Below, in pieces: positions 28,249 to 39,533 of a stretch of DNA of 58,586 nt. This DNA is from Streptomyces sp. NRRL S-350 (GTDB lineage: Bacteria; Actinomycetota; Actinomycetes; Streptomycetales; Streptomycetaceae). The stretch lies in contig NZ_JOHO01000043.1 in assembly GCF_000719705.1 (NCBI RefSeq), forward strand, positions 1-58,586. Reading direction: 5' to 3'. The position numbers and the translations under genes are program-made. Within the stretch, counting starts at the first letter, position 1. Each line of letters starts with the position of its first letter. The notes below the pieces were generated by a model. The model was not told where the DNA came from. It saw only the letters and a program-made list of their open reading frames with translations, and made no database searches.

Positions 28249-28545
28249 TCAGTCCTCCCCGAGGATCTGCGGCACACGGAAACGCTGCTCCTCGGCGGCG
28301 GGGGCGCCGGACAGCGCCTGCTCCGGGGTGAGCGAGGGCCGCACCTCGTCCGCGCGCATGACGTTGGTCAGCGGCAGCGGGTGGGAGGTCGGCGGGACGT
28401 CCTGTCCGGCGACCTCGGAAACGCGGGCGACCGCGCCGATGATCACGTCGAGCTGCTCGGCGAAGTGGTCCAGTTCTTCGGGCTTCAGCTCAAGACGCGA
28501 CAGCCGGGCGAGGTGGGCGACCTCCTCGCGCGTGATGCCAGGCAT
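28249..28545 (-). CDS. gatC: Asp-tRNA(Asn)/Glu-tRNA(Gln) amidotransferase subunit C
   Basis: A 98-residue GatC, the small stabilising subunit that wraps around GatA and contacts GatB. The N-terminal [20 protein letters not shown] and the C-terminal [10 protein letters not shown] ending are typical. The ATG at 28545 has GAGG upstream. It is the first gene of the gat set. The promoter should lie in the 280 bp between it and the cyclic-di-GMP gene, where no other gene is seen. Confidence 0.95.
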   Translation of the reverse strand: MPGITREEVAHLARLSRLELKPEELDHFAEQLDVIIGAVARVSEVAGQDVPPTSHPLPLTNVMRADEVRPSLTPEQALSGAPAAEEQRFRVPQILGED

Positions 28546-28823
28546 GCAGCGATCCTCAGGGTGAGTTCTGGTGAGGCCCGGCGGTGCCTTGCGGGCGGTG
28601 CCGGGCCCGGGCAGGAGCAGCCGGGTTCGGCGCTCCGTCCTCATGGTCTTTGGACCCATCCTATGGGGCCCGGCCCGGCCCCCGGCCAACGAGTGAGCCG
28701 AGGCGGCCGTCACCGCGGCCCGCCCGGCGTCTTCCGCCGGTCCGCTGCGGCGGTTCCCCCGGTGCCTCCCGCCGCGTTTCCCGGCACGGTCGCCCCGCGA
28801 CGCGCCCGCGGCCCCCGCGCCTC

Positions 28824-30629
28824 CTACTGCGGCCGGGTGCGGGCCCAGTCCTGGGCGCCGGGCGCCTGGATCTCCAACTGCGCGGCCTGCACCGCCTGGA
28901 CCACGGGCGGCAGCACCGGCGGCAGCACGGGCGGGATGACCGGCGGCAGGACGGGCGGGAGCGCCGGCGGGAGCGCGGGCTGGACGATCGGCTTGCCGCC
29001 CTGGACCGGCTGGAACCCGGCGTGCAGCTGGGGCGGCGCCCCCAGCCGCTCCACCGGCGGCGCGCCGGTGCGGTGCACCCGCAGCCAGGCGGTGGCCTGC
29101 TCGGCGGGCAGCGCCGCCGACACCAGCCAGCCCTGGACGGCGTCCACGCCCATGCAGTGCAGCCGCTCCCAGGTCTCGTCGTCCTCCACGCCCTCGGCGA
29201 CCACGGTCAGGCCCAGCGAGTGGGCGAGCTCGACCGAGCAGCGGACCACCGCCGCGTCGTGGTCGTCGATGACCATCCGGGAGACGAAGGAGCGGTCGAT
29301 CTTCAGCTCGCCGACCGGCAGGCTGCGCAGCCGCACCAGCGAGGAGTGCCCGGTGCCGAAGTCGTCCAGGGACATCCCGACGCCGTAACCGCGCAGCTCG
29401 GCGAGGGTGTCGGCGGCCCGCCGGGAGTCGTCCAGCAGCAGCCGCTCGGTGATCTCCAGCTGGAGGGCGTGGGCCGGCACCTGGTGGCGCACGAGGTGGC
29501 CGGCGACGCGCTGGGCGAAACCGGGGTTGAGCACGTCGCGCGGCGAGACGTTCACCGCGACCTGCACCTGCAGCCCCTGCTCGCGCCAGCACGCGAGCTG
29601 GCCGACGGCCGCCTCCAGGACGTAGTCGGTGAGCCGGGGCATCAGGCCGCTGGACTCGGCGAGCCCCACGAACTCGTCCGGCGAGACCTTGCCCTGCCCG
29701 GGCCGCTCCCAGCGCAGCAGCGCCTCCAGGCCGACCACCCGGCCGTCGAAGGCCACCTTCGGCTGGTAGTGCAGCTGCACCTCGCCGGTCTCCAGCGCCC
29801 GCCGCAGGTCCCCGAGCAGCCCGATCCGGTACGGGGTGTCGGCGTCCTGGGTCTCGTCGTACTGGGCGACGCCGCTGCAGCCGCGCTGGGCGTGGCCCAT
29901 CGCGACGTCGGCCCGGCGCAGCAGCGACTCGGCGTCCTGGGCGTGTTGCGGGTAGACGCAGACGCCGCCGCTGGCCTCCAGGACGAGCAGGAGCCCGTCC
30001 AGCCGGATCGGGGCGGCGAGCTCGGTGATGAGGGCCTTGGCGACCCGTTCCAGGCTGTCCGGGCAGTTGATGCCGGGCAGCAGGACGGCGAACTCGTCGC
30101 CGCCCATCCGGGCCACCATCGGACGGCCGCGGCGGTAGTGCCGGGGCAGTCCGGCGAAGACGTCGTCGATGGACTCCCGGGTGGCGCTGCCGGCCGGGCC
30201 GCCGGAGCGCAGTGCCCGGTGCAGCCGGCGGGCGATGTGAACCAGTAACCGGTCACCGGCCGTATGACCGAGTGTGTCGTTGAGTGACCGGAACCGGTCG
30301 AGGTCGAGCAGGATGAGACCGACGCTGTGGCCCTGGTCGCACTCGGCGATCGCCTCCTGCGCGGCCAGCAGCAGGGCCTGACGGTTGGGCAGGTCCGTCA
30401 GGGGGTCGGTCAGTTGGTCGCGGGCGCGGTCCCGGGCGATCCGCCAGGCCGCGACCAGCACGGCCAGGGGCACCGCGAACAGCGGCAGCAGCTCGGGTTC
30501 GTACCGGTAGACCAGGACGGCCAGCGGGATGAGCGGCGCGGCTCCGGCCAGCAGCACGCCGAGCAGCAGGACCGCACCTGCCACCCCCTGCGGCGGGCGT
30601 GTGGGCGCACCGCCGGTCGTACGATCCAT
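28824..30629 (-). CDS. rmdB: membrane GGDEF-EAL c-di-GMP protein, RmdB-like
   Basis: A 601-residue protein with two membrane helices (about residues 16-62), a GGDEF domain and an EAL domain. GGDEF is intact at 176-180. The EAL domain keeps EAL at 302-304, DDFGTG and KIDRSFV, so phosphodiesterase activity is expected. Its position beside ligA matches the gene described as rmdB in Streptomyces, where it acts in development; the symbol rests on this and the domain order. Leu128 is encoded by TTA (30246-30248), the codon read by the developmentally controlled bldA tRNA. The C-terminus is a run of LPPV/LPPA units. Start ATG 30629 has GGAGGACAGGGCTT upstream. Confidence 0.85.
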   Translation of the reverse strand: MDRTTGGAPTRPPQGVAGAVLLLGVLLAGAAPLIPLAVLVYRYEPELLPLFAVPLAVLVAAWRIARDRARDQLTDPLTDLPNRQALLLAAQEAIAECDQGHSVGLILLDLDRFRSLNDTLGHTAGDRLLVHIARRLHRALRSGGPAGSATRESIDDVFAGLPRHYRRGRPMVARMGGDEFAVLLPGINCPDSLERVAKALITELAAPIRLDGLLLVLEASGGVCVYPQHAQDAESLLRRADVAMGHAQRGCSGVAQYDETQDADTPYRIGLLGDLRRALETGEVQLHYQPKVAFDGRVVGLEALLRWERPGQGKVSPDEFVGLAESSGLMPRLTDYVLEAAVGQLACWREQGLQVQVAVNVSPRDVLNPGFAQRVAGHLVRHQVPAHALQLEITERLLLDDSRRAADTLAELRGYGVGMSLDDFGTGHSSLVRLRSLPVGELKIDRSFVSRMVIDDHDAAVVRCSVELAHSLGLTVVAEGVEDDETWERLHCMGVDAVQGWLVSAALPAEQATAWLRVHRTGAPPVERLGAPPQLHAGFQPVQGGKPIVQPALPPALPPVLPPVIPPVLPPVLPPVVQAVQAAQLEIQAPGAQDWARTRPQ

Positions 30630-30962
30630 AAGCCCTGTCCTCCGTCGGGCCCGCCCCGTCAGGCCGCCTTACGGTGAGGCACCGTGCCGGTACCGACAGC
30701 TGCCGGGCATGGAGCGACCCCGAGGAGCCCCGGCTCAGCCGGTGCCCCCACCCCTGCTGACATTCTGTTGCGCTCCAGGGTATGCCGGGGTCCACCCGGT
30801 GGGCAGACTTTCGGACAACCGGGAACGCGTCCCCGCGCCCGGGTGCCGCGCAGTGACACAATGCCCGCTTTCACTGCACGGCACCCGGTGACGTTGCATC
30901 AGGACGATAACAACCCGGATTCGGCCACCCGCCGCTCGGGTCGGCTCCGGAGCGGCTCGGGG
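30630..30962. other. gene-free gap between ligA and the rmdB-like gene
   Basis: No gene is recognised in this 333-bp interval, which should hold the promoter of the rmdB-like gene and the end of the ligA transcript. The only distinct structure is the inverted repeat at 30841-30886, listed separately. Confidence 0.5.
30841..30886 (-). terminator. 15-bp inverted repeat downstream of ligA
   Basis: GGGTGCCGCGCAGTG (30841-30855) pairs with 30872-30886 with a single G-U-type position and a 16-nt loop. It lies about 75 nt past the ligA stop on the minus strand and has no T-run. It is probably a terminator; an operator is possible. Confidence 0.55.
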
Positions 30963-34281
<3,319 letters not shown>

Positions 34282-34305
34282 CCGCCCGAGCCTACTCACG
34301 ACGAC

Positions 34306-34343
34306 GGCCCCGGTGCCGAGCGCGGGGGCTCGGCACCGGGGCC
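34306..34343 (-). terminator. 16-bp stem terminator after the beta-helix protein gene
   Basis: GGCCCCGGTGCCGAGC (34306-34321) pairs perfectly with 34328-34343 around a 6-nt loop. With a one-base bulge the stem continues outward. It lies between the end of the repeat-containing secreted protein gene and the start of the MetE-like gene. Confidence 0.8.
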
Positions 34344-34362
34344 GGTCGTGCGGGACGGGCTC

Positions 34363-34438
34363 GGGGCGTCCTGACCGGGGCGCCCCGGTCAGGACGCCCC
34401 GGTCAGGACGCCTGGTCAGTACGCCTGGTCAGTACGCC
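34363..34438. repeat. 38-bp perfect palindrome running into 13/14-bp tandem repeats
   Basis: Positions 34363-34400 form a perfect 38-bp palindrome. Its right half is also the first unit of a direct-repeat array: CCGGTCAGGACGCC at 34385-34398 and 34399-34412, then TGGTCAGTACGCC at 34413-34425 and 34426-34438. The array covers the last three codons and the stop of the upstream secreted-protein gene (stop at 34429). Confidence 0.9.
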
Positions 34439-35540
34439 TGGTAGCCGAACTCGTCGACCACGAGGTGCACGGGGGCGCCGCTCGCGTTGTAGAACGAGAC
34501 CATGCCGTCCTTGACCGGGACGACCACCTGGTTGGGGATGGTCTCGCCGGGCAGGAAGTTGAGGTTCGACGCGTCGGGCGCCGCGTCACCGTGCGGGTAG
34601 ACGGTGAGGTGGCCCTCGGCGCCCGGCTCGGTGACGGTCACGTTCAGGGTCACCGCGGCGACGTTGGGGATGTCGCCGACCGGGACGTCCACCGTGCCCC
34701 ACGCCGGGACGGTGCCCGCGGGGCGCGGTCCGGCCTCCCAGTAGGTGTCCTGGCGCGTGTCGAGGATCCGGTACGGCCCGGCCGGGCGGTAGCTGACCTT
34801 GCCCTCGGTGGCGTAGTAGCCGGCGAGGTCGGCGATCAGGTGCACGGTGCCGCCGGAGGCGTTGTAGAACGACACCTTGCCGTCCTTGACCGGGACGGTC
34901 ACCAGGTTCGGGATCGTCCGCCCGGCGGTCCAGTTGAGGTTGGAGGCGTCCGGCGCCTTGTCGCCGTGCGGGTAGACGGTCAGGTGGCCGTCGGCCTGCG
35001 GCTCGGTCACCGTCACGTTCATCGTCACGGCCGTCACCCCGGTCGCCGGGACACCGGCCTTGCCGGCCACCGGCAGGTCGACGGTGCCGTACGCCGGAAC
35101 CGCCTGCGCCGCCGGCACGCCGATCGGCTGCCGGGTGTCCAGCAGACGCGTCGGGCCCTGGGCGTGGAACAGCGAGCCCTTCGGGCTGTAGTAGCCCTCC
35201 AGGTCGGCGATCAGGTGCACGGTGCCGGCGGAGGCGTTGTAGAACGACACCTTGCCGTCCTTGACCGGGACGGTCACCAGGTTCGGGATCGTCCGTCCGG
35301 CCGGCCAGTTGAGGTTGGAGGCGTCCGGCGCCGCGTCGCCGTGCGGGTAGACGGTCAGGTGGCCGTCGGCCTGCGGCTCGGTCACCGTCACGTTCATCGT
35401 CACGGCCGTCACCCCGGAGCCCGGGACACCGGCCACACCGGTCACCGGCAGGTCGACGGTGCCGTACGCCGGAACCGCCTGCGCCACCGGCACGCCGATC
35501 GGCTGCCGGGTGTCCAGCAGACGCGTCGGACCGGCCGGGG
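34429..35540 (-). repeat. three 375-bp in-frame repeats
   Basis: Landmark sequences such as GTTGTAGAACGA recur at 34486, 34861 and 35236, exactly 375 bp apart. The two upstream copies (about 34800-35540) are almost identical over long stretches. The third, at the C-terminus, has diverged. This points to recent duplication or gene conversion inside the gene. Confidence 0.9.
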
Positions 35541-36747
35541 TGAACGCGCTGCCCACGTCCAGGGACTCGTAGGCACCGCGGTCGCGGATGCCGCTGCCCG
35601 TACCGGTGTTGACCACCGTCACGTCGTCCACCGGGGCCCAGCCGCCGCGGTCGGTCGCCAGCATGCCCGGGGCCGACTCGTCCGCCGAGTCGATCCGGTG
35701 GTCGACGGGGGCGTCCGGGCCCTTCGGCACGTACGTCAGGGCGACGAAGTCGTGCGCGCCCTGGCCGGTGTTCGCGGTGAGCTGCGCCTGGGTGGTGAGG
35801 GCCGCGCCGGCCCAGTCGTAGGCCGCACCGCCGCTGCGCGGGTCGATCAGGTTGTAGTCGACCTTGGTGCCCGCGGTGGCGTTCGCACCGACGCTGATCC
35901 CGGTGGCGCCGGCGGGGCTGTCGCAGGCCGCGTTCTGGTTCTTCGCGGTGTTCACCACGTTGTTCTCGACCACCGCGCCGGTCGAGGTGCCGTCCAGCAC
36001 GATCCCGGCGAAGCAGGGCGAGCTGATGCTGTTGGCCACGACGACGGTGTTCGGGGCGTCCTTGACCAGGATGCCCGTCATGTTGTCGGCGCTGTTGGGC
36101 TGGACCATGTTGGTGGTCAGGACCGTCCCGGTGGAGCCGCCGTCGACCTGCAGGAGCGGGCCGGGCGCGTAGCTGAAGGAGCCGCGGGCCCACGTCACCT
36201 TGTCGGAGGCGCCGGTGATCCGGACCCCGCCGCCCGAGGCCGCGATGTTGGTGAACGAGACGTCGTGCCCGCCGTCGACCACGACGGCCGGCCGCTGGTT
36301 GCCCGCGAGCGCGAGGTTCTCGAACCTGAGGTGGTCGGCGCCCTTGACCACGATGGCGCTGTCCGGGTAGTTCGGCGCGCCGCCGTTGAGCCAGGCGGCA
36401 CCGCCCGGCGAGTTCGGCTGGGACTGGCTGCGGAAGGTGATCGGGGCGTCGGCGGTGCCGGAGCGGGTGACGGTCACCGCGGTGTCGTTGTAGGCGCCGG
36501 CCGCGATCTCGACGGTCTGCCCCGGCTGGACGACCGCCGCGGCAGCCGCGACGTGGCAGAACGGCGCCGACTGGGCGCCGGTACCGCTGTCGGTGCAGTT
36601 GGCACTCGCGGCGTTGTTGACGTAGAGCGTGCTGCCGGCTGCGGCCGCGCTGCCCGCGCTGACGGCCGGCAGACCGACCGTTCCCACGAGCAGGGCGCCG
36701 ACGGTCAGCGCCGTACGAGTTCTGGAAATGGAAGTCCCCCTGGGCAC
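34429..36747 (-). CDS. secreted beta-helix protein with three RLLDTR repeat domains
   Basis: About 772 residues. A signal peptide (SRTRTALTVGALLVGTVGLP and an AXA-type cleavage region) is followed by a right-handed beta-helix-like domain (about residues 40-400) with recurrent short strands such as VVVDGGHDVSFTNI and TTNMVQPNSADNMTGI. Three 125-residue domains follow, each starting PTRLLDTRQ or YRILDTRQ and ending HLIADLxGYY. It is probably an exported polysaccharide-active or surface protein; no catalytic residues can be named. The start is uncertain: GTG at 36747 has no ribosome site. ATT at 36729 has AGGGGG six bases upstream and would begin exactly at the signal peptide. Confidence 0.8.
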   Translation of the reverse strand: MPRGTSISRTRTALTVGALLVGTVGLPAVSAGSAAAAGSTLYVNNAASANCTDSGTGAQSAPFCHVAAAAAVVQPGQTVEIAAGAYNDTAVTVTRSGTADAPITFRSQSQPNSPGGAAWLNGGAPNYPDSAIVVKGADHLRFENLALAGNQRPAVVVDGGHDVSFTNIAASGGGVRITGASDKVTWARGSFSYAPGPLLQVDGGSTGTVLTTNMVQPNSADNMTGILVKDAPNTVVVANSISSPCFAGIVLDGTSTGAVVENNVVNTAKNQNAACDSPAGATGISVGANATAGTKVDYNLIDPRSGGAAYDWAGAALTTQAQLTANTGQGAHDFVALTYVPKGPDAPVDHRIDSADESAPGMLATDRGGWAPVDDVTVVNTGTGSGIRDRGAYESLDVGSAFTPAGPTRLLDTRQPIGVPVAQAVPAYGTVDLPVTGVAGVPGSGVTAVTMNVTVTEPQADGHLTVYPHGDAAPDASNLNWPAGRTIPNLVTVPVKDGKVSFYNASAGTVHLIADLEGYYSPKGSLFHAQGPTRLLDTRQPIGVPAAQAVPAYGTVDLPVAGKAGVPATGVTAVTMNVTVTEPQADGHLTVYPHGDKAPDASNLNWTAGRTIPNLVTVPVKDGKVSFYNASGGTVHLIADLAGYYATEGKVSYRPAGPYRILDTRQDTYWEAGPRPAGTVPAWGTVDVPVGDIPNVAAVTLNVTVTEPGAEGHLTVYPHGDAAPDASNLNFLPGETIPNQVVVPVKDGMVSFYNASGAPVHLVVDEFGYQAY

Positions 36748-36948
36748 TGTGAAGCGCGATGGCGCTTTCCTACTCCCCCGTGTCCGAATCCGATCGGCCG
36801 GAGGGCGGAGCGGATCATCGCACAGCCATGGGGACGGCGCCAACGGGGATTCCCGGGGCGGTCGGACCGTGCGCGAACGGCCCCGCAGCCGAGCGCGGGG
36901 GCTCGGCTGCGGGGCCGCTTCCACGGGCGCCCGGGGTCTGCTGCGCCG

Positions 36949-37638
36949 CTACCGCCCGGGGCGGACGGTGATGTCGGTGATCTCCGCGTCCCGGGAGGCG
37001 TCCAGCGCGGCGAGGACCGCCTTGGCGACGGACTCGGGCTCGATCCAGCGGTCGGCGTCGTACTCCTTGCCCTCCTGCTGGTGCACCTTGGCCTGCATCG
37101 CCGTGGCGGTGCGGCCGGGGTAGACGGAGGTGACCCGGACACCGCCCGGGTGCTCCTCCTGGCGCAGCGCGTCGGCGAGCGCCTTGAGGCCGTGCTTGCT
37201 CGCCGCGTACGCCGACCACTCGGCGTGGGCGTTGAGGCCGGCGCCGGAGTTGACGAACACCACGTGGCCCTTGGCCTGGCGCAGGGACGGCAGCATCAGA
37301 CGGGTCAGCTCGGCGGGGGCGACCAGGTTGACGTTCAGCGTCTCCTGCCAGGCCTTCACCGGCAGGTCGCCGACCGTGCCCAGCTCGACCACGCCCGCGA
37401 CGTGGAGGAGCGAGTCCAGCGTGACGGGAAGCGCCTGGTGCCCGAACGCCCAGGAGAGCTTCGCCGGGTCGCCGAGGTCCCCGACGAGGGTGCGCGCCCC
37501 GGGGAAGCGCTCGCGCAGTTCGGCGGCGCGCCGGGCGTCACGGGCCAGCAGCCAGAGCTCGTCGCCGCGTTCGGCGAGGCGTTCGGTCAGGACGGCGCCG
37601 ATGCCGGAGCCCGCGCCGGTGATCAGATGTGCAGCCAT
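36949..37638 (-). CDS. SDR family NAD(P)-dependent oxidoreductase
   Basis: A 229-residue classical short-chain dehydrogenase. The nucleotide-binding motif TGAGSGIG is at residues 7-14, followed by the strand motif GDLGDPA, the catalytic serine in VNSGAG and the YAASK catalytic pair. The PGRTATAM stretch after the active site is typical. The substrate cannot be predicted. The ATG at 37638 has GAGAGGA upstream. The stop of the LOG-family gene is 13 bp before this start on the same strand, so the two are likely co-transcribed. Confidence 0.92.
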   Translation of the reverse strand: MAAHLITGAGSGIGAVLTERLAERGDELWLLARDARRAAELRERFPGARTLVGDLGDPAKLSWAFGHQALPVTLDSLLHVAGVVELGTVGDLPVKAWQETLNVNLVAPAELTRLMLPSLRQAKGHVVFVNSGAGLNAHAEWSAYAASKHGLKALADALRQEEHPGGVRVTSVYPGRTATAMQAKVHQQEGKEYDADRWIEPESVAKAVLAALDASRDAEITDITVRPGR

Positions 37639-37651
37639 GGCCCCGATCCTC

Positions 37652-38176
37652 TCAGGCCTTGAGCTGCGCAAACACCTCGGCGGGCGTGTCGGCGAAGGTG
37701 ACCAGGTCGGCGAGCGGCCGGGGCAGGAAGCCCTCGGCGTCCATCCGCTCCAGCTGGGTGCGCAGGCCCGTGTAGAAGCCCTCGGTGTCCAGGACGACCA
37801 CCGGCTTCTCGAACATCCCGTGCTTCTTCAGCTCCAGCACCTCGGTGAACTCGTCCATCGTGCCCATTCCGCCGACCAGGACGACGATCGCGTCCGCCCG
37901 GGACACCAGCTCCGCCTTCCGCTCGGCCAGGTCCCGGGCGACGACCAGCTCGTCGGCGCCGACGTACCCCTTGTGCCGCAGCATCTCGACCAGGATGCCG
38001 ACCAGCTTGCCGCCCGCCGCCTTCACCCCGTCGGCGAGCAGGCCCATCAGCCCGGCGTCCGAACCGCCCCACACCAGGGTGTGGCCGCCCTCCCCGAGGA
38101 GCCGCGCGAACTCGGCGGCGGGGGCGGAGTAGCGGTCGTCGAGCGAGTACGCGGAGCAGAAGACGCAGATGTTCAT
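37652..38176 (-). CDS. LOG family protein (TIGR00730)
   Basis: A 174-residue LOG-type protein of the group once labelled lysine decarboxylase, now known in characterised members to release cytokinin-type bases from nucleoside monophosphates. Signature residues are in VWGGSDAGLMG and VLVGGMGTMDEF, the GGxGTxxE motif. MNICVFCSAYSLDD at the N-terminus is typical. The ATG at 38176 is used; GTG at 38185 would add three residues. Neither has a clear ribosome site. It lies 13 bp before the SDR gene on the same strand. The natural nucleotide substrate here is unknown. Confidence 0.9.
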   Translation of the reverse strand: MNICVFCSAYSLDDRYSAPAAEFARLLGEGGHTLVWGGSDAGLMGLLADGVKAAGGKLVGILVEMLRHKGYVGADELVVARDLAERKAELVSRADAIVVLVGGMGTMDEFTEVLELKKHGMFEKPVVVLDTEGFYTGLRTQLERMDAEGFLPRPLADLVTFADTPAEVFAQLKA

Positions 38177-38214
38177 AGTGCTCACTGGTCTATCACGGCG
38201 GAGGCGCCCAGCGG

Positions 38215-39390
38215 TCACGGCTGTTGGAGGAGCACCTCCGGGTTCGCCGCCGACGGGCCGTCGAGCAGCGGCTGGTGGATCCCCTTCAGGGTCCGGTCGA
38301 GGAAGGCGCCGACGTACTCCCGGGTCAGCTGCATCCCGCGCTCCGGTGAGGTGGTCGACCCCGGGGGGAGCGGCAGGCCGGCCTCGGCGGCCAGGACCGG
38401 GACGTCCGTGAAGCTTGCGTGGTTGGTGCCCGCGACGGCGAGCCAGGGCTTGTAGCCGGCCCAGCCCGCCCACGTCCGCCCCCAGGACGTGTCCCCGCCG
38501 CCGGCGGTGTGGTCGCTCTGCTTCCCGAGCAGGAGGAACGAGCGCCCGTCGAGCCTGTCCGCCGGCACCGGCGGGTAGAACGTCCCGTCCATGTTCACCC
38601 CGGCCAGGATCCGCTGGTCCTCGGCCATCGCGGTCAGTGCCGACGCGCCGCCGATCGAGTGCCCGGCCATGCCGATGCGGTCGCGGTCGATCAGGTGCGC
38701 CGGCTGCCAGGCCGGGTGCGGCCCGGTCAGCCGGTCCAGGACGAACGACACGTCCTTCGCCCGGCTGTCGGGGAGCGTGTCCGGTGCGCCGCCCTCGCAC
38801 AGCGCGCAGCCCGGGGTGCTGCCGTCGGCGAGCGTCTCGCCGGAGTCCTCGTGGGTGTGGCCGACCAGGGCCACGACGTAGCCGCGGCCGGCGAGGTCGG
38901 TCGCCAGGCCGGTGAGGGTGGCGCGGGGGTTCTCGAAGCCGGGTGAGAGGACCACCAGCGGGAACTTCCCGTTCACGGCCTTCGCACCGGTGTAGGCGTG
39001 GGTCCCGGTGGCCGCGAGGTCCTGCGGCCGGATCCCGGCGCCCGCCGGTACCCGCGTCGCCACGAAGCCCTGCGCCTCGCCGAGGGTCATGTAGGGGGCC
39101 GGCGCGCCGGTGTCGTGCCGGGCGGGGTAGAACATCGTCACCGCCAGCTCCCGGGGCCCGGCCGCGGGGACCCAGGGGTCGGTGCGGCTCCGGTCGGTCA
39201 GGTGCAGCACTTCCTCGCCCGCCGCGTAACGGCCGGTCGGGCGGGGCAGTTCGCCGTGGAAGGCGGCAGGGGTCGAGGCACGGGTGGCGGCGGTCGCAGC
39301 CCCCGCCACCGGAACGGGCAGGGCGAGGACGAGGGCTGCGACGGCCGCGATGCGGCGGGACCGGTTCATGGCCTTGGGGTTCATGGCCAT
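38215..39390 (-). CDS. secreted alpha/beta hydrolase (PAF-acetylhydrolase/lipase-like)
   Basis: A 391-residue exported hydrolase. The signal peptide MNRSRRIAAVAALVLALPVP starts at the internal ATG 39369; the ATG at 39390 adds seven residues. The alpha/beta-hydrolase fold shows FPLVVLSPGFENPR (oxyanion region), the nucleophile elbow GMAGHSIGGASAL and a late histidine in AGTNHASFTD. It resembles secreted streptomycete lipases of the PAF-acetylhydrolase-like group (poly-ester or lipid esterases). Two cysteines close together (PGCALCEGG) could form a disulfide. Substrate unknown. It lies alone between the LOG gene and mnmA. Confidence 0.88.
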   Translation of the reverse strand: MAMNPKAMNRSRRIAAVAALVLALPVPVAGAATAATRASTPAAFHGELPRPTGRYAAGEEVLHLTDRSRTDPWVPAAGPRELAVTMFYPARHDTGAPAPYMTLGEAQGFVATRVPAGAGIRPQDLAATGTHAYTGAKAVNGKFPLVVLSPGFENPRATLTGLATDLAGRGYVVALVGHTHEDSGETLADGSTPGCALCEGGAPDTLPDSRAKDVSFVLDRLTGPHPAWQPAHLIDRDRIGMAGHSIGGASALTAMAEDQRILAGVNMDGTFYPPVPADRLDGRSFLLLGKQSDHTAGGGDTSWGRTWAGWAGYKPWLAVAGTNHASFTDVPVLAAEAGLPLPPGSTTSPERGMQLTREYVGAFLDRTLKGIHQPLLDGPSAANPEVLLQQP

Positions 39391-39472
39391 GACGTTAGGT
39401 TCGGGGCCGGGGCCGCCGCGTCAGCCGGATTGATGCAGTGTCCGCCGGTGGTCATCCGGGAGGATCAGCGGC

Positions 39473-39490
39473 GTCATCCCCGGGGATGAC
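39473..39490. promoter_or_regulatory. 18-bp perfect palindrome upstream of the secreted hydrolase
   Basis: GTCATCCCCGGGGATGAC is perfectly symmetric. A related half-site (GTCATCCGGG) sits 22 bp away at 39451. It lies about 85 bp upstream of the hydrolase start and just past mnmA. It could be an operator for the hydrolase or the mnmA terminator. Confidence 0.45.
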
Positions 39491-39533
39491 CGCCCTGCCG
39501 CGGGCCCGGTCGCCGTCAACGCCGCCGGGGCGC

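Noticed and set aside
34363..34438. CRISPR-like array
   Set aside because: Units of 13-14 bp are contiguous without spacers, and no cas genes are present.
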